Source: Paramuribaculum sp. (GTDB taxonomy: Bacteria > Bacteroidota > Bacteroidia > Bacteroidales > Muribaculaceae). Taken from it: 6,776 nucleotides of DNA. The notes below the pieces were generated by a model. It was not told the DNA's origin. It was given only the letters and a program-made list of their open reading frames with translations, and did no database searches. Positions 6,759 to 6,776 of the stretch are shown here, in pieces (position 1 is the first letter of the stretch; each line of letters opens with the position of its first letter). The stretch spans positions 323 through 7,098 of the forward strand of contig JAIDKJ010000225.1 of assembly GCA_029051835.1 (NCBI GenBank). The letters are read 5' to 3'. Position numbers and translations under genes: made by a program.

Positions 6759-6776
6759 ATGATCATCGTACAAGTC
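6759..6776 (+). CDS. rpsU: Probable start of ribosomal protein bS21 (only six codons in window)
   Basis: Only MIIVQV is visible before the right edge. As I recall them, Bacteroidetes bS21 proteins begin MIIVPV or MIVVPV followed by KEGE, so this is a close match to a very short stretch. A complete consensus promoter 57 bases upstream and the A-rich leader support a real gene start here. bS21 is a small protein of the 30S subunit; in this phylum it takes part in masking the anti-Shine-Dalgarno end of 16S rRNA. No Shine-Dalgarno is visible before this ATG (the preceding bases read CACCAAGACA). Six residues cannot prove the identity. Confidence 0.45.

Noticed and set aside
1..6776. Search for mobile elements, CRISPR arrays, tRNA genes or a defence system
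   Set aside because: No repeated spacers, terminal inverted repeats, transposase motifs, tRNA-like cloverleaf or toxin-antitoxin-like small genes were seen. Nearly all of the window is covered by recognisable housekeeping genes.

Overview
The window looks like an ordinary chromosomal segment of a GC-rich member of the Bacteroidales (Bacteroidota), plausibly Muribaculaceae-like. The pointers are promoter-like sequences of the Bacteroidetes form TTTG-N19-TAnnTTTG, mostly absent Shine-Dalgarno sequences with A-rich leaders, AT-rich intergenic DNA between GC-rich genes, and a histidine kinase of a type I associate with this phylum. The family-level assignment is inference.

Layout, left to right: (1) 1-185, minus strand: the first 61 codons of a rubrerythrin-family protein with an N-terminal rubredoxin domain, running off the left edge. 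(2) 186-363: an AT-rich divergent promoter region. (3) 364-1551, plus strand: a complete membrane sensor histidine kinase with no response regulator beside it in this window. (4) 1552-1588: a short convergent gap with a weak hairpin. (5) 1589-5083, minus strand: a complete cobalamin-dependent methionine synthase, metH, with all five functional regions but a compact form. (6) 5132-6547, minus strand: an AGCS-family sodium/amino-acid symporter that starts at GTG 6547, 48 bases upstream of metH and probably co-transcribed with it. (7) 6548-6758: a divergent promoter region with a clear promoter on each strand. (8) 6759-6776, plus strand: the first six codons of what is probably rpsU (ribosomal protein bS21), cut by the right edge.

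The probable symporter-metH operon couples uptake of a small amino acid to methionine synthesis and the folate/one-carbon cycle. The short leader leaves no room for a cobalamin or SAM riboswitch. The rubrerythrin relates to peroxide defence in anaerobes, and the kinase senses an unknown signal. I found no mobile element, CRISPR array, RNA gene or convincing new system. The points most worth a second look are the shortened segments in MetH (one in the AdoMet-binding activation domain), the symporter-metH pairing, the GTG start with a rare Shine-Dalgarno, and the rpsU promoter at the right edge.
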